Below the pieces are notes generated by a model, which ran no database searches, was not told the DNA's origin, and was given only the letters and a program-made list of their open reading frames with translations. Made by a program: the position numbers and the translations under genes. A DNA stretch of 64,000 nt from Erinaceus europaeus (lineage: Eukaryota > Chordata > Mammalia > Eulipotyphla > Erinaceidae), in NCBI RefSeq assembly GCF_950295315.1, contig NC_080162.1, positions 72,298,697-72,362,696 on the forward strand, given 5' to 3'. Below are positions 52,692-61,976 of this stretch, in pieces (positions within the stretch are counted from its first letter, which is position 1; each line of letters starts with the position of its first letter).

Positions 52692-52991
52692 AAGTATTTA
52701 GAACAGCAGTATCACATGTATAAAAGCTAGGCATTATCAAGTTAACATATACCCAGGATAACTTTTGCCAATGATTAATATAAATGGAGAAAAAAAGAAT
52801 GAGCTAAAGTATGTGTGTGTAGGAGTGGAGAGATTAAGACAGACTACTGCTTAGAGTTTGGTACTTGGAATATTAGGACTTAGTAATATTTACATATAAA
52901 CTGCAGGCATAGTAAAGAATTCTTTTATACTTTTCAACCAGACTAACAAATTGCTCTATATTGCTTCATTTGCAGTATCATGCTCTCTCAT

Positions 52992-53025
52992 GTTTGTGTG
53001 TATGTGTGTGTGTGTGTGTGTGTAT
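52992..53025. repeat. (TG)n microsatellite
   Basis: About 14 TG units with one TATG interruption. Confidence 0.85.
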
Positions 53026-53701
53026 CTATCTACAACAAGTCTAGTGAATATTTCCCCTAAGTGGTTTCAGTAAAATGCAACATATTTGAAGAGAAACCAG
53101 TTTCCCCTTTAAGTCACTTTAGAGTGAGTTCCGTGCATCATGCCACTTGACTCCTATACCTTCTGTGTGATTTGCAAGAATAAGGATAAAATTGTGTCCT
53201 TGATTCTCTTGTATACTCTTAGTCAAAGTATTAAAATTAGGAATCATTTTAACAATGATAAAATTCTTTTATTACACTGGAGGTGAGGAGGTGATTATGC
53301 TTATTAAGCAAAGAGGTGAAAGACAGCTACTTACTGGATGATTTCACTCAGAAGAATCTAGAGAATTGAAACATGAACTTGCAAAACAAAACAAAAACAG
53401 AAGTAGTTATCTCTTAAGACATTGTGAGAACTATGGTGGTTATTATTGGGAGTGTGGGAACACAGAACTTTGGTGGCAGGTTCAGTGTGGAACTATGCCA
53501 TATATTTTTTATTATTTTTAAGAGAGTGAGTGAAAGAGAACACAGCACCAAACCTTCCTTTAATGTGTATGTATGTGTGTGTGGGGGTGGGGGGGTGCGG
53601 CAATGCACTATCCAAGTAAGTTATTTAACTGGTTCTATACCCTATAATCTTGTAAGTCACCATTAAATTACTAATAAAAAGTTTTGTAATGTGTATATGT
53701 A

Positions 53702-53832
53702 GAGCCAGGGCACTAGCATAATAATTATGCAAAAACTTTCATGCCTGTAGCTCTGAGCTCCCAGGCTCAATACCCCACAACCCATAACATTATAAGCCAG
53801 AGCTGGTCAATGATCTAATAGGGAAAAAAAAG
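53702..53832 (+). mobile_element. SINE family D
   Basis: 'agggcactagcataataatt', 'cccaggctcaatacccc', 'agccagagctggtcaatg'. Confidence 0.78.
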
Positions 53833-54115
53833 AATATATGTAATGTTCACATATCTAAATTTTGCTAACTATCCCAATAATGTTCTTTATATGTATTCCT
53901 AAGTTTTCAGTACACACATACTTATATTTAGGAATATAGTTGTTGCTATAATTATATTAGTGTATTATTTATTGTGCCCTCATTTTCTTTTGATCTAGAA
54001 AGTCAATTAGTAAAAAATAAATAAATAAATAAATAAGAAAGTCAATTAGTTTCTCAACATTTGTTTGTCTTTCATGACCTTGACATTTTGGAATGGTACT
54101 AGAAAAAGATATCCC

Positions 54116-54409
54116 GGGAGTCAGGCAGTAGTGCAGCAGGTTAAGTGCATGTGGCACAAAACACAAGGACTGGCATAAGGATCCTGGTTCAAGGCCCCCA
54201 GCCCCCCACCTGCAGAGGAGTCTCTTCACAAACGGTGAAGCAGGTCTGCAGGTGTCTATCTTTCTCTCCCCCTCTCTGTCTTCCCCTCCTCTCTCCATTT
54301 CTCTCTGTCCTATCCAACAAGGAAGACAACAACAACAATAATAACTATAACAATAAAACAGCAAGGGCAACAAGAGTGAATAAATAAATAAATATTTTTT
54401 AAAATTTAA
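54116..54409 (+). mobile_element. SINE family A
   Basis: 'gggagtcaggcagtagtgca' head through the 'aacaataaaacagcaagggc' tail. Perfect duplication AAAAAGATATCCC at 54103-54115 and 54410-54422. Confidence 0.95.
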
Positions 54410-54479
54410 AAAAAGATATCCCTAAGTTTGCATTTGTTTAATATTTTGGGGATTAGCTCACTCCTTTTTTTCTTTTTGT

Positions 54480-54627
54480 TTAAAGATTTTATTTATTAAT
54501 GAGAAAGATAGGAGGAGAAGAGAGAAAGAGCAGACGTCACTCTGGCACATGTGCTTCCAGGGATCAAACTCAGGACCTCATGCTTGAGTGTCCAAAGCTT
54601 TATCCCCTGCACCAGCTCCTGGACCAC
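54480..54627 (-). mobile_element. SINE family C
   Basis: 'gacgtcactctggcacatgt', 'ggacctcatgcttgagtgtc', 'gcaccagctcctggacca'. CACTCCTTTTT is repeated on both sides. Confidence 0.9.
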
Positions 54628-54763
54628 ACTCCTTTTTCATTAGTGATTTACAAAATAATAAGATAAGAGGGGTACAATTCCACACTGTTCCCACCACCAG
54701 AGTTCTGTGTGCCCATTCCCTCCATTGAAATAGTGTTGCCAAGGTCACAGATATGGGCTGACC

Positions 54764-54767
<4 letters not shown>

Positions 54768-54813
<46 letters not shown>
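54768..54813. repeat. (TATC)n microsatellite
   Basis: About 11 TATC units inside the dispersed repeat. Confidence 0.93.
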
Positions 54814-54814
<1 letters not shown>

Positions 54815-55387
54815 GTCTTTTTCCCATTATCCCCCACCCCCACCCCACTGTCATAGTCTTGCCTTCTGTTCCTTTCTAAGTCATACCTATACCTATTACT
54901 ACTTCCAAATGTCTTTTCTTTTTTCCTCTTCTCTCTGGGCCCTGATGGAATTGTGTTTCAGAGTCCTCTAGTCATCTTCCCCTAACATTTCTTCCTCTCT
55001 GGGAGTATGGACCAAAATTCTTTTTAGGGTACAGAAGGTGGGGAGTTCTGGTTTCTGTAATTGCTTTTTTGCTGGAAATGGACTTTGATCCATATCTCCA
55101 GTCTGTTTATGTTTTTCCCTAATTGGATAGGGCTCTGGAGAGATGAGGTTCTGGGACATATCGGTGAAATTGTCTGCCCAGGGAGTTCAGGATGCAACTT
55201 GGTGTCTGAAAGTCAGTAAAATATGCAGCTGGACCAAATATTTAATAAGCAGGTATTAGAAAGCGGGAACAGAGCAGATGAGAATAGAGATGGTGCTAGG
55301 AACTCTTCTTTTAGGTATATTTCCAGAGGCCCATAATTTCACTCATTTTTTGCTTGAGCTTGATATTTAACATGGAGGTGGACTAGA

Positions 55388-55577
55388 AATGTGTGGGATG
55401 GTACAATGTACAAGGACCTGGGTTCAAGCCCCTAATCCCCACCTGCAGGGGGAAAGCTTCACAAATAAATGGTGGAGCAGGACTGCAGTTGTCTCTCTGT
55501 CTCTCTCCCTCACTATCTACCCCCTTCTCTTGATTTCTGGTTGTCTCTATCCAATAAATAAATTAAATTTAAAAAAG
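55388..55577 (+). mobile_element. SINE family B, head-truncated
   Basis: 'acaatgtacaaggacctggg', 'tccccacctgcagggggaaa', 'ccaataaataaattaaat'. Confidence 0.85.
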
Positions 55578-55677
55578 AAATACTGTATGGGAAAATGTAA
55601 TAAGAGTTGAGAATACAACTAGAAGGCTGAATTAGGGCTAAAAGTAACTCTCAAACTTGAAGAAAATATATAAATAC

Positions 55678-55839
55678 GTGGTCCAGGAGGTGGTGCAGTG
55701 ATAAGGCTTTGGACTCTCAAGCATGAGGTCTTGGGCTCGATCCCGACAGCACATGTGCCAGAGTGATGTCTGGTTCTCTCTCTCCTCCTATCTTTCTCAT
55801 TAATAAATAAAAATAAAATCTTTAAAAAGATTTAGAAAA
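55678..55839 (+). mobile_element. SINE family C
   Basis: 'gtggtccaggaggtggtgca', 'ggctcgatcccgacagcac'. Perfect 17-bp duplication AGAAAATATATAAATAC at 55661-55677 and 55840-55856. Confidence 0.96.
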
Positions 55840-56499
55840 AGAAAATATATAAATACAATTAACTGTTTACCACATCAATCTGACCCAGGACCCATGAATA
55901 TTCATATTTAACACAGGTGCCTGTATATTCTCCAAGTCCCTGTCAGTCTGAGCTCACAGTCCATGGTCACAGCTGGGAACATTCTAGACTGAACTCATTT
56001 CAAGACCAGTGTTCCATGAGTGGCAGAGTAGACTGACCCAGCTTCCCTTCAGAAAGTGGGGCAGTCCCTAGAATTGCTACTTTACAGTGAAAGCAAGGTC
56101 CTGGAAAGGCCTTCAAAAGGGCTTATGATGATATTCCTGATGGAAGTGACCGGTGACAGTGGAGAGAGGGATCTATTAGAGGTCTAGGCCCATCGTCCCT
56201 ATGGGGGAATTTTAGGATTCCCTGACTAGGGACTCAGGTGATAGAGTGGCCTTGTACTGACTCACTTCTTAAACACTCACTTCTTAAACAGCTGGGAGAA
56301 AGTCCAACCAAGCTCATCAGGAAAAGAAGGGACTACAAAAACTGGAAAAAGGCAAGTGTATATCTCAGTTTATACATTTTTTTAAAGAATGCTATTCAAA
56401 GCAAAGTGTGCCCTAAGGGTATCATCACATCAAGAAGCATGTGACGCTTATTTGTCCTAATAACTGGTAATATTAACTTTAATTATCTTTTTAAATTTA

Positions 56500-57480
56500 T
56501 TTAAAAAGAGACATTAACAAAACCATAGGATAAGAGGGGTACAACTGCACACAATGTCTCCGAATCCCATCCCCTCCCCTGATAGCTTTCCTATTCTTTA
56601 TCCCTCTGGGAATATGGACCCAAGGTCATTGTGGGACGCAGAAGATGGAAGGTCTGACTTCTATAATTGCTTCCTGGCTGAACATGGGTGTTGACTGGTC
56701 AATCCATACTCCCAGCCTGCCTCTCTCTTTCCCTAGTAGGGTGGGGCTCTGGGGAAGTGGAGCTCCAGGACACATTGGTGGGGTTGTCTGTCCAGGGAAC
56801 TCTGGTAGGCATCGTGGTGGCATCTGGAACCTGGTGGTTGAAAAGAGAGTTAACATAAAAAGCCAAACAAATTGTTGAACAATCATGGACCTAAAGGCTG
56901 GAATAGCGCAGGTGAAGTGTTGGGGGGTACTCACTGCAGACTCTTGTGTACTTTTGCTTTCAGGTATATATTTTGCCCTAGTTTATGGGTATGTGTGAAC
57001 ATATGCTCTATCTCATGGGACCTAGTCTATATCTAGGTTTTGGGATTTTTGTTAGGAAGTGAACTGCCTGGGATGGAATTAGAGAATACTATGAAAGGAA
57101 AGGTCTCACCCGAGTAAGGAAGCTGAAGGGTTGTCATTCTACACCTGAAGTCTCTGGACACAGTCTGAAGTGAAGAATGCTGAGGTGGTAGATGCATTGA
57201 TTAGGTTGGGATCGGCAGATACAATATTATTTGGTATGAATTGAGAGAAGCATGCAGGAAAGTGCACCCCACCCTAAGTTTCCATGACTGGGGGAAATAT
57301 AGACTCTATAGTGGAAATGTGAGGTTCCTGCTAACTTAGGGTTTAAGAAGACAGTAGATAGTTATTGTTATAATCACATTATTTGGTAATTGGGTTAACT
57401 TTGAAAAATCCCTTTGTTAGGATTTGTTGTATAATACCCAACATCACCATAATTTATGTCCTTTGACATTATTTGTATAT
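56500..57480 (-). repeat. Unclassified A-tailed dispersed repeat, second long copy
   Basis: It shares 'ataggataagaggggtacaa', 'gggaatatggacccaagg', 'gaagatggaaggtctg' and 'ggttgtctgtccaggg' with the neighbouring copy and the same order of blocks. Beyond about 56960 the two diverge. It could be an LTR or LINE-derived family; I could not classify it. Confidence 0.6.
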
Positions 57481-57699
57481 AGCTGTTTTAATTATCTTCT
57501 TAAGATGGCATCTGCCTAGGTCCTCCCCCAAAAGTTGACTATTGTTCCCTTTGAAACAATTAAGTATCTTGTAGGAAGATATATTGACACTGTTTATTCA
57601 ATTATCAGACTTTAATCACTGGTTTTAGCTTTAATTGATAATTCTTGCCTGGATCACATATAATAGTTGTCAAATGCTGATTGGAAGTTTTCTATTGGT

Positions 57700-57796
57700 T
57701 TGTGGTTTTGCACAAGTTCTTTAATGCCTGAGGTACCAAAGGTTCTAGGTTCAATCCCCAGTAAGTCAGAGCTGAGTAGTACTCTGAAAAATGGAA
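57700..57796 (+). mobile_element. SINE family D, head-truncated
   Basis: 'gaggtaccaaaggttctagg', 'ttcaatccccagtaag', 'gagctgagtagtactctg'. Confidence 0.7.
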
Positions 57797-57993
57797 GGTC
57801 TTTTTAGTTGTTTTGTTATGGCTTTCTATAGAATTCTACCAACTGTCCAAGATCGAAGTATTGGCAGGTTTGGTTTCACCTAAGACTTCTCAGTAAGGTT
57901 TCACTGTCTTTCCTCTTCTTGTTAGAATACAAATCAAATTGCATTAGGGCCTCACCATTAGTGTGTTCTGTTTTTAATATAATCACCCCTTTA

Positions 57994-58361
57994 TTTATTT
58001 ATTTTTAAAGTTTTTTTTTTTTTCCCCCAGGGTTATTGCTGGGCTCGGTGCCTGCACCATGAATCCACCGCTCCTGGAGGCCATTTTTTTCCCCCTTTTG
58101 TTGCCCTTGTTGTAGCTTCGTTGTGGTTATTATTATTGCCCTTGTTGATGCAATTCGTTGTTGGATAGGACAGAGAGAAATGGAGAGAGGAGGGGAAGAC
58201 AGAGAGGAGGAGAGAAAGATAGACACCTGCAGACCTGCTTCACCACCTGTGAAGCGACTCCCCTGCAGGTGGGGAGCCGGGGGCTCGAACCGGGATCCTT
58301 ACGCCGGTTCCTGCGCTTTGCGCCACATGCGCTTAACCCACTGCGCCACCGCCCGACCCCC
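57994..58361 (-). mobile_element. SINE family A with 3' module, first of three in a row
   Basis: 'gggttattgctgggctcggt', 'gagccgggggctcgaaccgg', 'gcgccaccgcccgacccc'. Perfect 14-bp duplication TAATCACCCCTTTA at 57980-57993 and 58362-58375. Confidence 0.96.
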
Positions 58362-58413
58362 TAATCACCCCTTTAAAGACTTTGTCTCCAAATACATTAC
58401 ATTAAAAAAAATT

Positions 58414-58691
58414 TTATTTATTTTACCTTTTGTTGCCCTTGTTGTTTTTTTATTGTTGTAGTTATTATTGTTGTTGATGTCGTCATTGTTAGATAGTACA
58501 GAGACAAATGGAGAGAGCAGGGGAAGACAGAAGAAAAGGGGAGAGAAAGATAGACACCTGCAGACCTGCTTCACCACCTGTGAAGCGACTCCCCTGCAGG
58601 TGGGGAGCCAGGGCTTGAACCAGGATCCTTAAGCCGGTCCTTGCTCTTTGCACCACCTGCGCTTAACCCACTGTGCTACCGCCCGACTCCC
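58414..58691 (-). mobile_element. SINE family A, second of three in a row
   Basis: 'ttgttgcccttgttgttttt', 'ccctgcaggtggggagccag', 'ctaccgcccgactccc'. The flanks 58391-58413 and 58692-58714 share 23 identical bases beginning AATACATTACATT. Confidence 0.95.
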
Positions 58692-58714
58692 AATACATTA
58701 CATTAAAAAAAATT

Positions 58715-58981
58715 ATTATTTTATTTTCCTTTTTGTTGCCCTTGTTGTTTAACATTGTTGTGGTTATTATTGTTGTTGTTATTAACGTCGTTGTTGAATA
58801 GGACAGAGAGAAATGGAGAGAGGAGGGGAAGACAGAGAGGGGGAGAGAAAGATAGACACCTGCAGACCTGCTTCACCACCTGTGAAGCGACTCCCCTGCA
58901 GGTGGGGAGCCAGAGGCTCCAACCAGGATCCTTGCGCTTTGCAACACGCACGTTTAACCTGCTGCACTACCGCCCGACTCC
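58715..58981 (-). mobile_element. SINE family A, third of three in a row
   Basis: 'tttgttgcccttgttgttta', 'gaggggaagacagagagggg', 'actaccgcccgactcc'. It is followed by TAATATATTACATT, a one-mismatch relative of the preceding target word. Confidence 0.93.
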
Positions 58982-59284
58982 TAATATATTACATTTTAAG
59001 GCTCTTGGTTTTGTGAATGCAACATGTGAATTTAAGGGTGGTCTCAATTCAGTTCATAACAGCCTTTTTGATATATGACACTTGAGCTGACACCTGCAGC
59101 GAGCCAGCCATGCCAAGCTAGTGGAAAGGCACTTCAGGAAAAGGGACCAATTACAAAACCTTTGAGACATGAGCAAGACTGAAGTTAGAATTTATCCAAC
59201 GGATGAGTATAACTGGTATGCCCACTTTGGGACTAGAATGGAAAAAAAAAAAAAGCCAAACACTTTCTTACAAAATTAAATTAC

Positions 59285-59554
59285 AGAGCCAGGTGGTGGT
59301 GCATATAGTTTGAAGTTCATGGACCCATGCAAGGATCCCAGTTTGAGCTCTCTGCTCCCCACCTGCAGGGGGGGTCACTTCACAAGCAGTGAAGCAGGTC
59401 TGCAGGTATCTTTCTGTCTCTCTCCCTCTCAATCTTCCCCTCCCCTCTCAACTTCTCTCCGTCCTATCCAATAAAAATGAAGAATGGCTGCCAGGAGCAG
59501 TGGATTCATAGTGCCTGCACCGAGCCCCAGTGATAACCCTGGAGGAAAAAGAAA
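59285..59554 (+). mobile_element. SINE family A/B with 3' module
   Basis: 'agagccaggtggtggtgcat' head, 'ctgctccccacctgcagggg', 3' module 'gcagtggattcatagtgcct' and 'ataaccctggagg'. AAATTAAATTA lies on both sides. Confidence 0.9.
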
Positions 59555-59662
59555 TTAAATTATATTATTGTGTGGTCCAGTGACTCCCATGCCTAGGTAT
59601 TTATCCATGGTAAATGAAAAGTTGTATTTACAAATACACTTGTTTAAAAATATATACAATAG

Positions 59663-59800
59663 GGCCCAGTAGGTGACACAGTGAGAAGGTCACTGAACCT
59701 GGAAACATGAGGTCTCAAGCTTGTGCCAGAGCATTGCTCTGGTCTTTCTTGTTCCCTCCCTCTCTATCTTGTGTTAATAAATTAATAAAATCTTTAAAAT
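59663..59800 (+). mobile_element. SINE family C inside ancient L1
   Basis: 'gggcccagtaggtgacacag', 'gagcattgctctggtctt' and 'taataaattaataaaatct'. Confidence 0.75.
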
Positions 59801-60204
59801 ATATGCTTACAGTGGCTTTTTTTTTTTAAGAATCTCAAATTGGAAAGCATTCCAGTATTCATCAATAAATGAGTAGGTTGCCAAATTGTAGTATTCTTTT
59901 ACCATGAAATGCTGCTCAGGGGAAGAAAAAAGGAATGAAGGACTGGTGCAACATGTATGAATCAAAGTAATTAAGCTGAGTAAAAGAAGCCAGGCATAAA
60001 CAAGTACATACTGAATGAGCCGATATGTAATTCTTCAAAATACAAAGTAATTTGTAGTGGTAGGAAGCAGATTAGAGTTGTTGAGGGAGGGAGAGATGGA
60101 ATGTATGAGGAAACTGGGGATGATGAAGAGGTCCTTTATCTTGAAATTATTTTGTGATGGTAGTTTCAAGGGAGAAATATGTTAAAAACACTCAGATTGT
60201 GGAC

Positions 60205-60345
60205 ACTCACACCACTGTTCGGGCTTAAGTGGTGCTGTTCAGCTCTGATTTATGGTGGTGCCCAGTATTGAACCTGACACCTCAGAGCTTTAGACTTGAG
60301 AATTATTTGCATAACCACTATGCTATCTCCATGGCCTTCCATGTG
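60205..60345 (-). mobile_element. SINE family D inside ancient L1
   Basis: 'tgttcagctctgatttatgg', 'attgaacctgacacctc', 'cataaccactatgctatctc'. Confidence 0.85.
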
Positions 60346-60646
60346 TACAATTTAAATAGGTGCAGTTGATGTACATTAATTTTACACTTATTTCAATAGA
60401 ACTGTAAAGAATTGGGTGATAGGGTCTGTATATTTGATTTCATTAATAGAACATGAAACAACACTAATCTATGGTGGCAGAAATCATACAACTGTTATCT
60501 GGGGGAGGGGTGACTGATAAGGGGCACAAAGGGATGTTCTGGATGACAGAACACTGTATGTAAATTTATTGTATATAAATTATGCTGCAATAAAGTTGAT
60601 TTATAATGTTAAAAAAAAAAAGGATACAGTATTCCTATCTTTGCCT

Positions 60647-60777
60647 TTTTTTTTTTTTCTCGTACCAGAGCACTGCTTAGCCCTGGCTTATGATGGTGCA
60701 AGGCATTGAACCTGGGACTTAGAGCCTCAGGCATATAAGTCTTTTTGTGTAACTATGATGTTATTTCCTCAGCTCAA
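60647..60777 (-). mobile_element. SINE family D
   Basis: 'accagagcactgcttagccc', 'cattgaacctgggactt', 'gatgttatttcctcagctc'. Confidence 0.85.
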
Positions 60778-60809
60778 GAAAAGCCAGATAGAAACAAACG
60801 TAAAACAAA

Positions 60810-60813
<4 letters not shown>

Positions 60814-60845
<32 letters not shown>
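60814..60845. repeat. (GA)n microsatellite
   Basis: About 14 GA units. Confidence 0.92.
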
Positions 60846-60848
<3 letters not shown>

Positions 60849-60851
60849 AAG

Positions 60852-60990
60852 CGGAGGGTAGATAGCATAATGATTATGCAAAGAGGCTCTCATGCCTAAG
60901 GCTCCAAAGTCCCGGGTTCAATCCTTCCCCCCCCCCACCTTAAGCCAGAGCTGAACAGTGCTCAGGTTAAAAAGAAAAGAAAAGAAAAGT
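60852..60990 (+). mobile_element. SINE family D
   Basis: 'gggtagatagcataatgatt', 'tcccgggttcaatcctt', 'gagctgaacagtgctcagg', AAAAG tail. Confidence 0.88.
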
Positions 60991-61071
60991 CAGTTTATTT
61001 GAAAAATGTTGATGGCTTGATCAGTTCTTTATTTTGCTTCTTCTCAAGTTACAAAAGTAACCTATTCTTTT

Positions 61072-61229
61072 TTTTAAAGATTTTATTTATTTATTTATTA
61101 ATGAGAAAGATAGGAGGAGAGAGAGAAAGAACCAGACATCACTCTGGTACATGTGCTACTGGGGATTGAACTCAGGACCTCATGCTTGAGAGTCTGATGC
61201 TTTATCCACTGCATCACCTCCTGGACCAC
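61072..61229 (-). mobile_element. SINE family C
   Basis: 'gacatcactctggtacatgt', 'ggacctcatgcttgagagtc', 'gcatcacctcctggacca'. The flanks GTAACCTATTCTT and GTAATCTATTCTT differ by one base. Confidence 0.92.
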
Positions 61230-61346
61230 AGGAGTAATCTATTCTTATGACTAGTCAACTTTCACTAATTTTCTGTTAGGTAGAGAAACTAACAAAGAAC
61301 TCTTATAACAATCTTGCAAGTCAAGCTACTCCCATTTCCCCCATTT

Positions 61347-61539
61347 AAAAAAGAAGTATTTATTTATTTATTTATTTATTTATTTATTTTTGAGAGAGAT
61401 GCAGAGAGAGACACACACACAGAAACACCAGAGCACTGCTCAACTCTGGTTTATGGTGGTGTGGGGGATCCAACCTGGGATTTAGGAGCCTCAGGCATGA
61501 GAGTCTGTTTGCATAACCGTTATGCTGTCTCCCTGGCCC
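61347..61539 (-). mobile_element. SINE family D with TTTA array
   Basis: A TTTA array, 'gagcactgctcaactctggt', 'accgttatgctgtctccctg'. Perfect 16-bp duplication CCCATTTCCCCCATTT at 61331-61346 and 61540-61555. Confidence 0.95.
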
Positions 61540-61599
61540 CATTTCCCCCATTTTACAGGTGAAAAGACTAAAGGAGGAGGATACACACTGGGATTTAAA

Positions 61600-61742
61600 A
61601 TTATTGTTGTTATTGTTGGTGTTACCAGAGCACACTACTCACTCACCTCTGGCTTATAGTGGTGCTGGGGATTGAACTAGGGACCTCAGAGCCTCTGGTA
61701 TGAAGGTCATTTGCAAAACCACTAAGCTATCTCTCCAGCACA
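61600..61742 (-). mobile_element. SINE family D
   Basis: 'cctctggcttatagtggtgc', 'attgaactagggacctc', 'ccactaagctatctctccag'. Confidence 0.85.
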
Positions 61743-61744
61743 TT

Positions 61745-61880
61745 AGGAGTTTTTGAGTGTCATTTCTGGAGCTGTGCCACTCTGTGCTGGCCTTTTTACA
61801 TAGACCAGCCACAGCACCGGAAGCTTCCTTTAGTATGTTAGTGGCTGAACTTGAACCAGGGTTGTGCACATGACAAAACA
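61745..61880 (-). mobile_element. Old tRNA-type SINE, variant
   Basis: 'tcatttctggagctgtgcca', 'gcaccggaagcttcctttag' and 'cttgaaccagggttgtgcac' resemble the family bodies but with a different 3' part. Confidence 0.55.
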
Positions 61881-61964
61881 GGAGGAAAAGTTGGGGGCTA
61901 CAGGTGGGAAGGGGCTATTGTAGAGAATCCCTTGAGGTGATGACATGGTGGGGATTGTGGTGGG

Positions 61965-61976
61965 CTCTGAGGAGGT
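61965..61976. repeat. Target-site duplication, 3' side of the RT element
   Basis: CTCTGAGGAGGT, identical to 63478-63489. The neighbouring bases differ on both sides, which fixes the duplication at 12 bp. Confidence 0.88.

Larger units (their letters stand above)
54628..56235 (-). repeat. Unclassified A-tailed dispersed repeat, long copy
   Basis: It starts with 'aataagataagaggggtaca', contains a TATC microsatellite, and is split by SINEs at 55388-55577 and 55678-55839. Blocks such as 'gggagtatggacc', 'agaaggtgggg' and 'gttctgggacatat' recur in the copy at 56.5 kb. No coding domain is recognised. The right limit is uncertain. Confidence 0.6.
59570..60612 (+). mobile_element. Ancient L1 3' end, interrupted by two SINEs
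   Basis: Pieces at 59570-59660, 59805-60205 and 60345-60612 read as one degraded L1M 3' end, from 'cctaggtatttatccatgg' to 'attatgctgcaataaagttg' and an A run. SINEs at about 59663-59800 (+) and 60205-60345 (-) split it. Confidence 0.65.

Noticed and set aside
58123..58461. Recurring open frame with 'GERRGRQRGGEKDRHLQTC'-type wording in many places
   Set aside because: This is the translated body of family A SINEs, seen on either strand wherever a copy lies. It is not a protein family.
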